The notes under the pieces are model-generated. The model was not told where the DNA came from and made no database searches. It worked only from the letters and a program-made list of their open reading frames with translations. Positions 26,153-33,664 of a DNA stretch of 64,000 nucleotides are shown here, piece after piece. This DNA comes from Terriglobus roseus. GTDB lineage: Bacteria > Acidobacteriota > Terriglobia > Terriglobales > Acidobacteriaceae. The DNA is taken from positions 2,356,001 to 2,420,000 of the forward strand of contig NZ_FNSD01000001.1 of the NCBI RefSeq assembly GCF_900105625.1, in the 5' to 3' direction. The position numbers and the translations under genes are program-made. Position 1 is the first letter of the stretch, and each line of letters opens with the position of its first letter.

Positions 26153-28537
26153 ATGGCCGCCACCCCCCGCAAACCCGCACTCCCCATCGACGACCTCCTC
26201 CCCGAGATCACGGCAGCCCTACGCGCCGGCAACAACCTCGTCCTGCAGGCAGAACCCGGCGCCGGCAAGACCACCCGCGTCCCACCCGCACTCCTCGAGG
26301 TCGTTCCCGGCGAAGTCATCGTCCTTGAACCGCGTCGACTCCCCGCACGCATGGCCGCACGCCGCGTCGCATGGGAGAGGAACGAGCAGGCCGGCGAAAC
26401 CGTCGGCTTCCAGGTGCGCTTCGAAGAAGCCATCGGCCCGAAGACGCGCCTTCGCTTCGTCACCGAAGGCATCCTTGTACGCCGCCTCATCAGCGACCCG
26501 CTCCTCCCCGGCGTCGACGCCGTCGTACTCGATGAGTTCCACGAGCGCCACATCGACAGCGACCTCGCGCTCGCACTCCTCCGTCGCCTGCAGCAGACCA
26601 CGCGCCCCGACCTCAAGATCATCGTCATGTCCGCCACACTCGACGCGGCCCCCGTCGCAGCCTTCCTCGGCAACTGCGAGATGCTCTACGCCGCCGGCCG
26701 AGTCTTCCCGCTCACCGTCGAATACACGCCCTACTCCGTCGAGCCACTGCACGTGCAGGTACGACAGGCCGTCGAACGCCTGCATCGCGAAAGGCACGCG
26801 GGCCACACCCTCGTATTCCTGCCCGGCGCCGCCGAGATCCGCCGCACCATGCGCGAGTGCGACGGCATCGCCCGCTCCGCCGGCCTGCTCATGCTGCCGC
26901 TCTACGGCGACCTCTCACCCGCCGAGCAGGACCGCGCCGTCGGCCCCAGCACACAGCCCAAGCTCATCCTCTCCACCAACGTCGCCGAGAGCTCCGTCAC
27001 CGTCGAAGGCGTCACCGCCGTCATCGATAGCGGCCTCGCACGCGTCGCCGCACACTCACCGTGGACCGGCCTTCCGACACTCGAGATCCGTCGCATCAGC
27101 AAGGCTTCCGCCACTCAGCGTGGAGGCCGCGCAGGCCGCACCGCACCGGGTCGTGTGCTGCGCCTGTACGCAGAAGCCGACTTCGCACAACGCGCCGAGC
27201 ACGACCGCCCGGAGATCCTCCGCACCGACCTCTCGCAACTCGCGCTCACCCTGCGCGCACTCGATCTCCGCATGGGCGATGTCGCATGGCTTGACGCACC
27301 CGAAGCCATCGCGGTCGATCATGCGGAGGCGCTCCTCGACCGACTCGGCGCAGTCGGCGCCATGGCTCGCCGACTCGCACGCTTTCCGCTGCCGCCACGC
27401 CTCGCACGCATGCTCGTCGCGGCAGAGGACTCGGGCGTTGGGCAGGAAGGTGCCACCGCCGCAGCGTTGCTCTCCGTAGGCGCATCCGTGGAGCGCAACG
27501 ATCTGCTGGAAGCCATGGACGCACAGTTCGCCGTGCCTGATCACCGCGTACGACAGACCGAATCGCAGTTGCGCAGGCTCGTCGGCAAGGCTCAGCCAAG
27601 GCACACCGGCGACAGCGACGAACCACTCCTCCGGGCCATGCTGCAGGGCTTCCCCGACCGCGTCGCCCGCCGCCGCACCGGCAAGGAAATCCTGCTGGGC
27701 ACCGGCATCACGGCAGAGATGACCGGCGCCGCGCCCCAGTATGAATTCATGGTCGTGCTCGACGCCGAAGACCGCAGCGACAAGCCGCTGCCGCTCGTCC
27801 GCATGGCCGCACGCTTCGAGCCGGACTGGCTTATCGACCTCTTCCCCGACCGCGTGCGCGAAGAGTCCACGCTCGTCTGGAACCGCTCCGCACAACGCGT
27901 CGAAGCTACCACCTCCCTGCGCTATGAGGGCCTGCTGCTGCAGGAGTGGCGCGATGCCAAACCCGACGCGGAAGCCGCCGCTGCCATGCTGGCGCACGAA
28001 GCCGTCGTTGCCGGCATCGCTCGCTTCGTCGATGAAGCGGCGATGGAGAACCTGCAGGCACGTGCCGCCTTCGCCGGCCTCGACGCGCCGGACGTTGAAG
28101 CCGAACTTCGCCAGCTATGCCTCGGACTCACACGCTTCTCCATGGACGAATTGCGCAAAGCCGCTGTCGGCCTGCTGCCCTCCATGGAAGCGCGGCTCGA
28201 TGCACATCGCCTGCGCGACCTCGCACCCGGCACACTCAAGCTCAAGGCGGGCCGCGCCCTCAAAGTCCACTACGAGACCGGCAAACCGCCATGGATCGAA
28301 TCGCGCATGCAGGACTTCTTCGGCATGACCGACGGTCCCCGCATCGGCCCCGAACAGACGCCGGTCGTCATGCACCTGCTCGGCCCCAACAACCGCGCCG
28401 TACAGACGACCGCCGACCTCGCAGGCTTCTGGCAACGCCTCTATCCCGAAGTCCGCCGAGGCCTCATGCGCCGCTACCCAAAACAAAAATGGCCCGAAAA
28501 TCCACTGCGCCCCAACGCCCAACCCAAGCTCGCGTAA
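26153..28537 (+). CDS. hrpB: ATP-dependent RNA helicase HrpB
   Basis: This 794-residue DEAH-box helicase has Walker A QAEPGAGKTTRV (about 35-46), DEFHERH (motif II), SATLDA (motif III), and the HELICc motifs (TNVAESSVTVEGV, QRGGRAGRT), followed by the HA2 domain and the HrpB-specific C-terminal domain. HrpB is a bacterial relative of spliceosomal helicases, with an RNA role that is poorly defined. The length is normal for the family. It is preceded by a repeat-filled gap and followed by another, so is probably a single-gene transcript. Confidence 0.93.
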   Translation: MAATPRKPALPIDDLLPEITAALRAGNNLVLQAEPGAGKTTRVPPALLEVVPGEVIVLEPRRLPARMAARRVAWERNEQAGETVGFQVRFEEAIGPKTRLRFVTEGILVRRLISDPLLPGVDAVVLDEFHERHIDSDLALALLRRLQQTTRPDLKIIVMSATLDAAPVAAFLGNCEMLYAAGRVFPLTVEYTPYSVEPLHVQVRQAVERLHRERHAGHTLVFLPGAAEIRRTMRECDGIARSAGLLMLPLYGDLSPAEQDRAVGPSTQPKLILSTNVAESSVTVEGVTAVIDSGLARVAAHSPWTGLPTLEIRRISKASATQRGGRAGRTAPGRVLRLYAEADFAQRAEHDRPEILRTDLSQLALTLRALDLRMGDVAWLDAPEAIAVDHAEALLDRLGAVGAMARRLARFPLPPRLARMLVAAEDSGVGQEGATAAALLSVGASVERNDLLEAMDAQFAVPDHRVRQTESQLRRLVGKAQPRHTGDSDEPLLRAMLQGFPDRVARRRTGKEILLGTGITAEMTGAAPQYEFMVVLDAEDRSDKPLPLVRMAARFEPDWLIDLFPDRVREESTLVWNRSAQRVEATTSLRYEGLLLQEWRDAKPDAEAAAAMLAHEAVVAGIARFVDEAAMENLQARAAFAGLDAPDVEAELRQLCLGLTRFSMDELRKAAVGLLPSMEARLDAHRLRDLAPGTLKLKAGRALKVHYETGKPPWIESRMQDFFGMTDGPRIGPEQTPVVMHLLGPNNRAVQTTADLAGFWQRLYPEVRRGLMRRYPKQKWPENPLRPNAQPKLA

Positions 28538-28609
28538 CCCTGTCTCCGCTTCGCCTCGCGTAGCTCTTTCGCCTCCTCGCTGCAGCTCTCTTCGCCTCCC
28601 TCAAAGAGT

Positions 28610-28898
28610 TGTCATCCTGAGCGGAGCGAAGTGTAGTCGAAGGACCTGCATTCCGCTCGCAGCAGTACAAATGTGGATGGATCAGAAGGGCGCTGTGCCG
28701 AAGGCTTTCTCGACACGACAACGGGGTCAGCCTTCGCGCATGCAACGAAGAAAGCTCAACCTCTGCGGTTTAAGCCCGTTCGCCTCGGTTGGATTGTTGG
28801 CAGAGCTGAAGCTGTGCCCTTCCGATCCATCCACATTTGCGGTGGCATCAAGAGAATGCAGGTCCTTCGACTCCGCTGCGCTCCGCTCAGGATGACAA
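28610..28898. repeat. Large paired inverted repeat element, subtype A, with nested inner arms
   Basis: The outer arms are 28610-28654 (TGTCATCCTGAGCG...ACCTGCATTC) and 28854-28898 (the inverse). Inside, 24-bp arms at 28668-28691 and 28816-28839 are inverted copies with one mismatch (CAAATGTGGATGGATC / GATCCATCCACATTTG). The whole 289-bp unit can fold into a long cruciform. There is no coding signal and no transposase. Confidence 0.88.
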
Positions 28899-28920
28899 AC
28901 CTTTGGGGAAGCGGAAACAG

Positions 28921-28986
28921 GCTCGCTCAGGATGACAGCTCTCTGGGAAGGCAGAAAACAGCTTCCACCCCGCTCAGGATGACAAC
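28921..28986. repeat. Two fragments of the subtype A repeat
   Basis: GCTCAGGATGACA occurs at 28925-28937 and again at 28971-28983, each matching the outer end of the adjacent full arm. Together with the complete element they fill most of the 544 bp between hrpB and the BI-1 gene; I see no gene in this stretch. Confidence 0.8.
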
Positions 28987-29081
28987 TCCGTGTGGGCAAG
29001 GCCCACGCATCGACCCGCCGCCCACTGCGTCTAATCTTGTAAGAGGAGCGGCGAGGATCTGCCGCCGCTGTTTGGAGACCC

Positions 29082-29744
29082 ATGTACGTCAATCGCACCA
29101 ACGGATTCCCAACTGTCATCGACGTGCCCCGCGAAGGCACCGCGCCCCTGCTGGCCAAGGTGCTGGGCATTACCGCGCTCGGCTTCTTCGTTACCGCCAT
29201 CGGCGTCGCCACCGCGCCCCCGTGGAGCATGCTGCCCGGCTTCATCGCCGTCCTGGCGCTGGTCTTCGGCATCAACGCCGTGCGCCGCACCAACGCCGGC
29301 CTGGCCATGGGCCTGTTTATGGCGCTCGCCTTCTTCATGGGCTGGGAGATCTCGCCGATCATCCACATGTACGTGCGCATGATCGGCCCCGGCATCGTCT
29401 TCCAGGCGGCGGTCACCACCGCGCTCGGCATGACGGCCATGGGCTGCGTCGCCTACCTGTTCAGCATCGACTACCGCAAGCTGTCGGGCATCGCCCTCGC
29501 CGGCCTGCTGCTGCTGATCCTGGCCAGCGTGATCAGCATCTTCTTCCACTTCCTGTCGCCCAACACCTACTCGTGGATCGCCCTCGCCATCTTCACCGCG
29601 CTCACCGTGGCAGACTTCGCCCGCATCCGCGCAGGCGGCGACGGCATGGGTGCAGTCTCGCTAGCACTCGGCATCTATCTGGACGCAATCAACATCTTCA
29701 TGATCCTCCTCCAACTCTTCAGCGGCCGCAGCCGCCGCGACTAA
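29082..29744 (+). CDS. Bax inhibitor-1/YccA family membrane protein
   Basis: The 220-residue protein has seven predicted membrane helices and the BI-1 family layout, with a conserved C-terminal block LGIYLDAINIFMILLQLF. Bacterial members (YccA-like) sit in the inner membrane and are linked to FtsH protease control or to ion leak; a specific role here is not shown. There is no signal peptide. It stands alone, flanked by repeats upstream and a terminator downstream. Confidence 0.88.
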   Translation: MYVNRTNGFPTVIDVPREGTAPLLAKVLGITALGFFVTAIGVATAPPWSMLPGFIAVLALVFGINAVRRTNAGLAMGLFMALAFFMGWEISPIIHMYVRMIGPGIVFQAAVTTALGMTAMGCVAYLFSIDYRKLSGIALAGLLLLILASVISIFFHFLSPNTYSWIALAIFTALTVADFARIRAGGDGMGAVSLALGIYLDAINIFMILLQLFSGRSRRD

Positions 29745-29763
29745 TGCTCCGTCGAGAAGATGC

Positions 29764-29797
29764 AACGGCCCGGCTCATCGAGTCGGGCCGTTTCGCG
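29764..29797 (+). terminator. Terminator hairpin after the BI-1 gene
   Basis: The stem AACGGCCCGGCT / AGTCGGGCCGTT (29764-29775 with 29781-29792; one G-T pair) has a 5-nt loop and a short TTTC tail, 19 bp after the stop. Confidence 0.7.
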
Positions 29798-29821
29798 TGG
29801 GGCGAAAGTATCGGCCTTCGG

Positions 29822-29945
29822 GAACGCAGATCCCCCTTTCGAATCTGTCATCCCGCAGCGCAGCGAAGGGATCTGCATGTGAACCTACGCGCCCACCCCA
29901 TCCCAGAGGTCACAGATCCCAGCCCGTTCGCGCATCGCGCGAACA
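29822..29945. repeat. Partial subtype B repeat
   Basis: TGTCATCCCGCAGCGCAG...GATCTGCATGTG (29846-29881) is followed by a spacer with GTTCGCGCATCGCGCGAAC, like the spacer of the 25.9-kb element. The right arm is absent; a short piece of an inverse arm (GCAGATCCC) precedes it at 29826. Confidence 0.75.
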
Positions 29946-29983
29946 AGTACCCTCCAATGCCCCAGGTGTAAGACACCCGACAC

Positions 29984-30705
29984 CTACCCGCCGAACGAGA
30001 AGTTCACCGTAATGGTCGTCTCCACCTCCGTCGGTTCCCCGTTCAACAGGTACGGCCGGTACCTCCACGCCCGCACCGCTGCAACGGCACTGGCGCGCAA
30101 CATCTCCAGCCCGGACACCACCGACAGGCTCTCAATCGCGCCCGTCTTCGAGATGACGGCGTGCAGCACCACCGCCCCGGAAACATGCGCCGCCTTCGCA
30201 ATGGGCGGATAGACCGGCGTCGTCTTCGTGACAATCTGCCCAGCCATCACACGCTCGAAACCCGCGCCGGGCCGACCGGCCTCGACGGCGCAACCGTAAC
30301 CACCGGAGGCGCTGGCCCCAGCCCAAGCGCACTGATCACGCCGGGACCACTGGCCGAACTTCCACCCGTCATCCCCACAACGCCAGGAACCGAAGGCGGC
30401 GGATCGTCGTGCGTCATGTCGATGTGCCGAGGAATCCGCGTGGGAGCCAGAAACGGGTCCACACCGGCGGTAACGCGAGCGACCCGCGCCGGCACGACCG
30501 GCGGCGGCGCAGGGGCAGCCGGTGGTGGAGGCGGAGCCGACAGCATGGCCAGCATGGCCGTCCTCGGCAAGGCATCGGGGTAGAGCAGCGGCAGAAGAAC
30601 GGCAACGCCGACCACCGCGGCGTTGAACGTTGCAGTCACCCAGACATAGCTGCTGGACCTCGACTTCAGCCGCCCGGACGATTCGACCAACGAGTCCTGA
30701 AACAT
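29984..30705 (-). pseudogene. TonB energy transducer, split by a one-base frameshift
   Basis: The N-terminal part (start 30705, MFQDSLVESSGRLKSR; one membrane helix, then a proline-rich linker with APPPPPAAPAPPP) runs in one frame to a TGA at about 30250-30252 after ARVSSV. The C-terminal TonB domain (GQIVTKTTPVYPPIAK ... VVLHAVISKTGAIESL ... WRYRPYLLNG) lies in the next frame and ends at 29984. Restoring one G just before the stop gives an ARVSSGVMAGQI-type junction like intact relatives. The stop and an ATG overlap as TGATG, which could allow reinitiation. So this is a recent pseudogene, a split gene or a sequence error. If intact, it would power the receptors at 16.6 and 60.6 kb. Confidence 0.8.
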
Positions 30706-30906
30706 AAGCAATCCCATCTGCGAGAGGAAAAGCTGGGACTGTAGACACCGCCGGACGGCCGTTTGTTACAGGAACATCGCGAAAGTTGACTGAGACGTCT
30801 CAACACACACCGTCCTTTGCCTTTTGGGCACCATCTTTCGCAAGTTTTTCGGGCAAGACAAAAGGCCCACCAATGTCGGCGGACCTTCTGAACTACATCG
30901 AATTGT

Positions 30907-30982
30907 TGGAGCACCGGGTGGGGATCGAACCCACGAATACTGGTTTTGCAGACCAGCGCGTTAGCCACTTCGCCACCGGTGC
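30907..30982 (-). tRNA. tRNA-Cys (anticodon GCA)
   Basis: The full cloverleaf can be read on the minus strand: acceptor GCACCGG/CCGGTGC, D-arm GCG/CGC, anticodon stem CTGGT/ACCAG with loop CTGCAAA, T-arm GTGGG TTCGATC CCCAC, discriminator U and an encoded CCA. Length 76 nt. Confidence 0.97.
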
Positions 30983-31021
30983 CCACTTACTCTGCACTGA
31001 GGTTCTGCAGAGGAGCTTACT

Positions 31022-31062
31022 GGCTTCACTTACTCCGATGCGATCTCGGAGTAAGTGAAGCC
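31022..31062 (-). terminator. 17-bp perfect hairpin after the peroxiredoxin gene
   Basis: GGCTTCACTTACTCCGA and its exact complement flank a 7-nt loop. It lies 10 bp past the peroxiredoxin stop and before tRNA-Cys on the same strand, with no U-run. It may terminate, or be a processing signal between the two. Confidence 0.6.
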
Positions 31063-31072
31063 TGAAGAAAAC

Positions 31073-31729
31073 TTACTTCGGTTGTGCCGTCGTGCGAAGG
31101 TAAGGCTTAACCGTCTTGTACCCCGGGAACTTCACGGCCGCGTCGTCGTTCGAAACTGCGCCGGTGATAATGACATCTTCGCCGACCTTCCAGTTCGCAG
31201 GTGTTGCAACAGGGAACTTCGAGGTGAGCAGCATGCTGTCCAGTACGCGGATGATCTCGTCGAAGTTACGGCCGGTCGTCATCGGGTAAGCCAGTGTCAA
31301 CTTGATCTTCTTATCCGGTCCAATGATGAATACGGTGCGCACGGGCGCGTTGTTGGCAGGTGTGCGGCCTTCGCAGCTGTCGCCCTCGTCGCCGGGCAGC
31401 ATGTCATACAGCTTTGCAACCTTCAGGTCGAAGTCCCCAATGATGGGAAAGGTAACATCGGCGCCGCTGACATCCTTGATGTCTTCAGCCCACTTGCTGT
31501 GGTCGCTGACCTTGTCGACGCTGAGGCCGATGACCTTCACACCGCGGTTGGCAAACTGCTGTTCGAGCGTTGCGACTGCACCCAGCTCGGTGGTGCAGAC
31601 AGGCGTGAAGTCCTTCGGGTGCGAGAACAACACAACCCAATTATCGCCAATAAATTCGTGAAAGCGAATCGGACCCTGCGTTGTTTCAGCGGTGAAGTCC
31701 GGAGCTACATCGTTGATGCGGAGTGACAT
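31073..31729 (-). CDS. 1-Cys peroxiredoxin (Prx6 type)
   Basis: The 218-residue thiol peroxidase reduces hydrogen and alkyl peroxides. The peroxidatic cysteine is in HPKDFTPVCTTE (about residue 47). The C-terminal Prx6-specific domain (about 150-218; YPMTTGRNFDEIIRVLDS) is present. Another Cys at about residue 122 (DSCEGRTP) is not in the usual resolving position. The start MSLRINDVAPDF is chosen by an AGGA SD 5 bp upstream and the family N-terminus. It is divergent from the PhzF gene and upstream of the tRNA. Confidence 0.93.
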   Translation of the reverse strand: MSLRINDVAPDFTAETTQGPIRFHEFIGDNWVVLFSHPKDFTPVCTTELGAVATLEQQFANRGVKVIGLSVDKVSDHSKWAEDIKDVSGADVTFPIIGDFDLKVAKLYDMLPGDEGDSCEGRTPANNAPVRTVFIIGPDKKIKLTLAYPMTTGRNFDEIIRVLDSMLLTSKFPVATPANWKVGEDVIITGAVSNDDAAVKFPGYKTVKPYLRTTAQPK

Positions 31730-31927
31730 CGGAATCCTCTGTGCAGATGGTATGAAGTCAAACAACAAACCCACCAGGCTTGGCCGGTGGGCGGGGTTCG
31801 TGCAATTCGCTGCGGTGTTTGCGGCGCGCTACGACCCTGCCTGGACGCAAGGACAGCAGCGGCAGGTCAGAAGAGTCGAATTCGAACGCGTCGTCATCAC
31901 CTGCAACAATATGCCGGAGGTGATGGG

Positions 31928-32839
31928 ATGTCAACGTGGTTCGCAGCAGGTCGCACATTGGATTGGGCTCAGGTCGATGTCTTTGCCGAGCGCGCGTATG
32001 AGGGCAACATGCTCGCCATCTTCCCCGATGGCCGTGGCCTCACAGACGAACAGATGCAGTCGCTGGCGCGCGAGACCAACCTCTCCGAAACCACCTTCAT
32101 TCTGCCCACAACACCCGAGGAAGAGCGCGCACACGGCGTCCGTGTGCGCATCTTCACCGTGGAAGAGGAACTGCCGTTCGCAGGTCACCCAACCCTTGGG
32201 ACCGCAAGCTGGCTGTGGGCGAACCATGCCCTGTTAGGTGGCCAGGGCGAGGTGAAGCTGAAGCTGAATGTCGGTACGATCTCCGTCCGTTTCCGTAAGC
32301 AGGCCGAGGGCGAAGCAGGTGTCTACGCCGAGATGCGACAGCGCGATCCCGAGTTTGGCGCGAGCCCTGGTCAGGATGCCATCGCAGCGGCTTGTGGCCT
32401 TGCGCCCGGCGATCTCCATCGCGAGCTGCCTCCCCAGGTCGTCAGCACGGGTCTTCCCTTCTGCATTGTGCCGCTGGCATCACTCGATGCGCTGCAGCGC
32501 TTGCGCATTGACACGGCACGCATGGCCGAAGCTCTTGCGGGGACTGCAGCGAAGTTCGTCTATGCCATCACGCCCCAAGGCAAGGCGTGGCGCGCACGCA
32601 TGCCGTTCCACGGCGCGGACGATCCAGCGACTGGCTCCGCTGCGGGATGCGCGATCAGCTACCTGGTGAAGCACGGCGCCGTGCCGTCGGAAGCAGCAAC
32701 CACCATTCATCAGGGCATCGAGGTTCATCGTCCCTCGCACATCGACGTGCGTGCATCGCTTCGTGACCATGCGGTGACAGACGTGTTCGTGGGAGGGCGC
32801 ACCATTCCTGTTGCATCGGGGAGATTTACGCACCCGTAA
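31928..32839 (+). CDS. PhzF family isomerase/epimerase-like protein
   Basis: This 303-residue protein has a two-lobed diaminopimelate-epimerase fold. Motifs: [14 protein letters not shown] (about 80-93) and DPATGSAAG (about 238-246), the two family signatures. PhzF itself isomerises a phenazine precursor, but most members have unknown substrates, and no phenazine genes are near. The start has an excellent SD (GGAGGTGATGGG); a longer upstream frame is rejected. An active-site Glu is likely in ETNLSETTF (about 50). Confidence 0.85.
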   Translation: MSTWFAAGRTLDWAQVDVFAERAYEGNMLAIFPDGRGLTDEQMQSLARETNLSETTFILPTTPEEERAHGVRVRIFTVEEELPFAGHPTLGTASWLWANHALLGGQGEVKLKLNVGTISVRFRKQAEGEAGVYAEMRQRDPEFGASPGQDAIAAACGLAPGDLHRELPPQVVSTGLPFCIVPLASLDALQRLRIDTARMAEALAGTAAKFVYAITPQGKAWRARMPFHGADDPATGSAAGCAISYLVKHGAVPSEAATTIHQGIEVHRPSHIDVRASLRDHAVTDVFVGGRTIPVASGRFTHP

Positions 32840-33217
32840 TACAACGGCTTTCCACGAGCGTTGCACAGGCCAAGTGACACACTCTGTGCGAGTTGATAGC
32901 GACGGTGGAAACGCAAGCAAAATGTTCGCACAGCTTTCGCCTGGTCTTCGCTGTTGCACAGGTCCTCTGCGCTCCGTACTGTTGGGAAGCGTTGGACAAC
33001 GGATCCCTGAACGACCGTTGAATCCACGCAGTCGCCGCGCGGCTTTTCGCGGGCCTTACAAGACATTCAGCACCACCGCCACGCATGCATAACCTACATG
33101 CGCACCATCCCGGCTGCGCGCATTTTTCATGCATGCGAGCCGAAAGAATTCCTGCGCCCAAAACGCGCAAAGCACGCCACTCCGCTAACCCGCGGAGCCC
33201 GAGGAGAACGACCGAAC
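32840..33217. other. Intergenic region with an ATGCAT inverted repeat
   Basis: No gene is supported in this 378-bp stretch. CGCATGCAT (about 33082-33090) and ATGCATGCG (about 33129-33137) form a 9-bp inverted repeat upstream of the response regulator; it may be a protein-binding site or a loose hairpin. An SD-like GAGGAG lies about 11 bp before the ATG at 33218. Confidence 0.45.
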
Positions 33218-33664
33218 ATGCGCCCCAAGAAGATCATCCTGTGTGTCGACGACAACGAGCAGACCCTCTCCGTTCGCAAGTTCCTTCTGGAGACTCGCGG
33301 CTATCGCGTGCTGAGCACCACCAGCGCACACGAAGCGCTGGAGATCATTGCCAGCTATGCGCCTGGTGAACTGTCGCTGCTGCTGACCGACCTGATCATG
33401 CCGCAGATGGATGGTGTGGAGTTGATCAAGCGCGTTCGCGAGATGGGGATCGGTCTGCCTACACTGATGGTTTCCGGAACGGTTACGGCCTTCGAACGTG
33501 GCAACGGCGCAGATGTCTTCCTGCCCAAGGGCGCATGCTCGCCAGTGGAACTGCTGGAGCGCGTACGAGTCCTGGTGGCCCGCAAGCGCGGACCTAAGAA
33601 GCAGGTGCAGTCTGTGCCAGCAGTCGCGGCATCCGCTCCACTGCATGCGCTGGTTGCTGCCTAG
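33218..33664 (+). CDS. Single-domain response regulator (CheY-like)
   Basis: The 148-residue protein is one receiver domain. Acidic pocket residues are in CVDDNEQ, the phospho-acceptor Asp in LLTDLIMPQMDGVE (about residue 55), the switch Thr/Ser in MVSGTV and the conserved Lys in FLPKGACSP. There is no output domain; an Ala/Val-rich tail (about 130-148) follows. There is no histidine kinase in the window, so the partner is elsewhere. The upstream frame extension is rejected because the receiver begins exactly at MRPKKIILCVDD. Its stop overlaps the convergent recG stop in a shared CTAG. Confidence 0.88.
   Translation: MRPKKIILCVDDNEQTLSVRKFLLETRGYRVLSTTSAHEALEIIASYAPGELSLLLTDLIMPQMDGVELIKRVREMGIGLPTLMVSGTVTAFERGNGADVFLPKGACSPVELLERVRVLVARKRGPKKQVQSVPAVAASAPLHALVAA

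Noticed and set aside
30791-30802. Palindrome TGAGACGTCTCA near tonB, also inside the SRAP gene at 53119
   Set aside because: The second copy is within coding sequence; two copies of a 12-mer palindrome are insufficient for a regulatory claim.
33661-33664. Possible gene fusion at the response-regulator/recG overlap
   Set aside because: The genes are convergent and merely share the palindromic CTAG stop; no functional link is implied.
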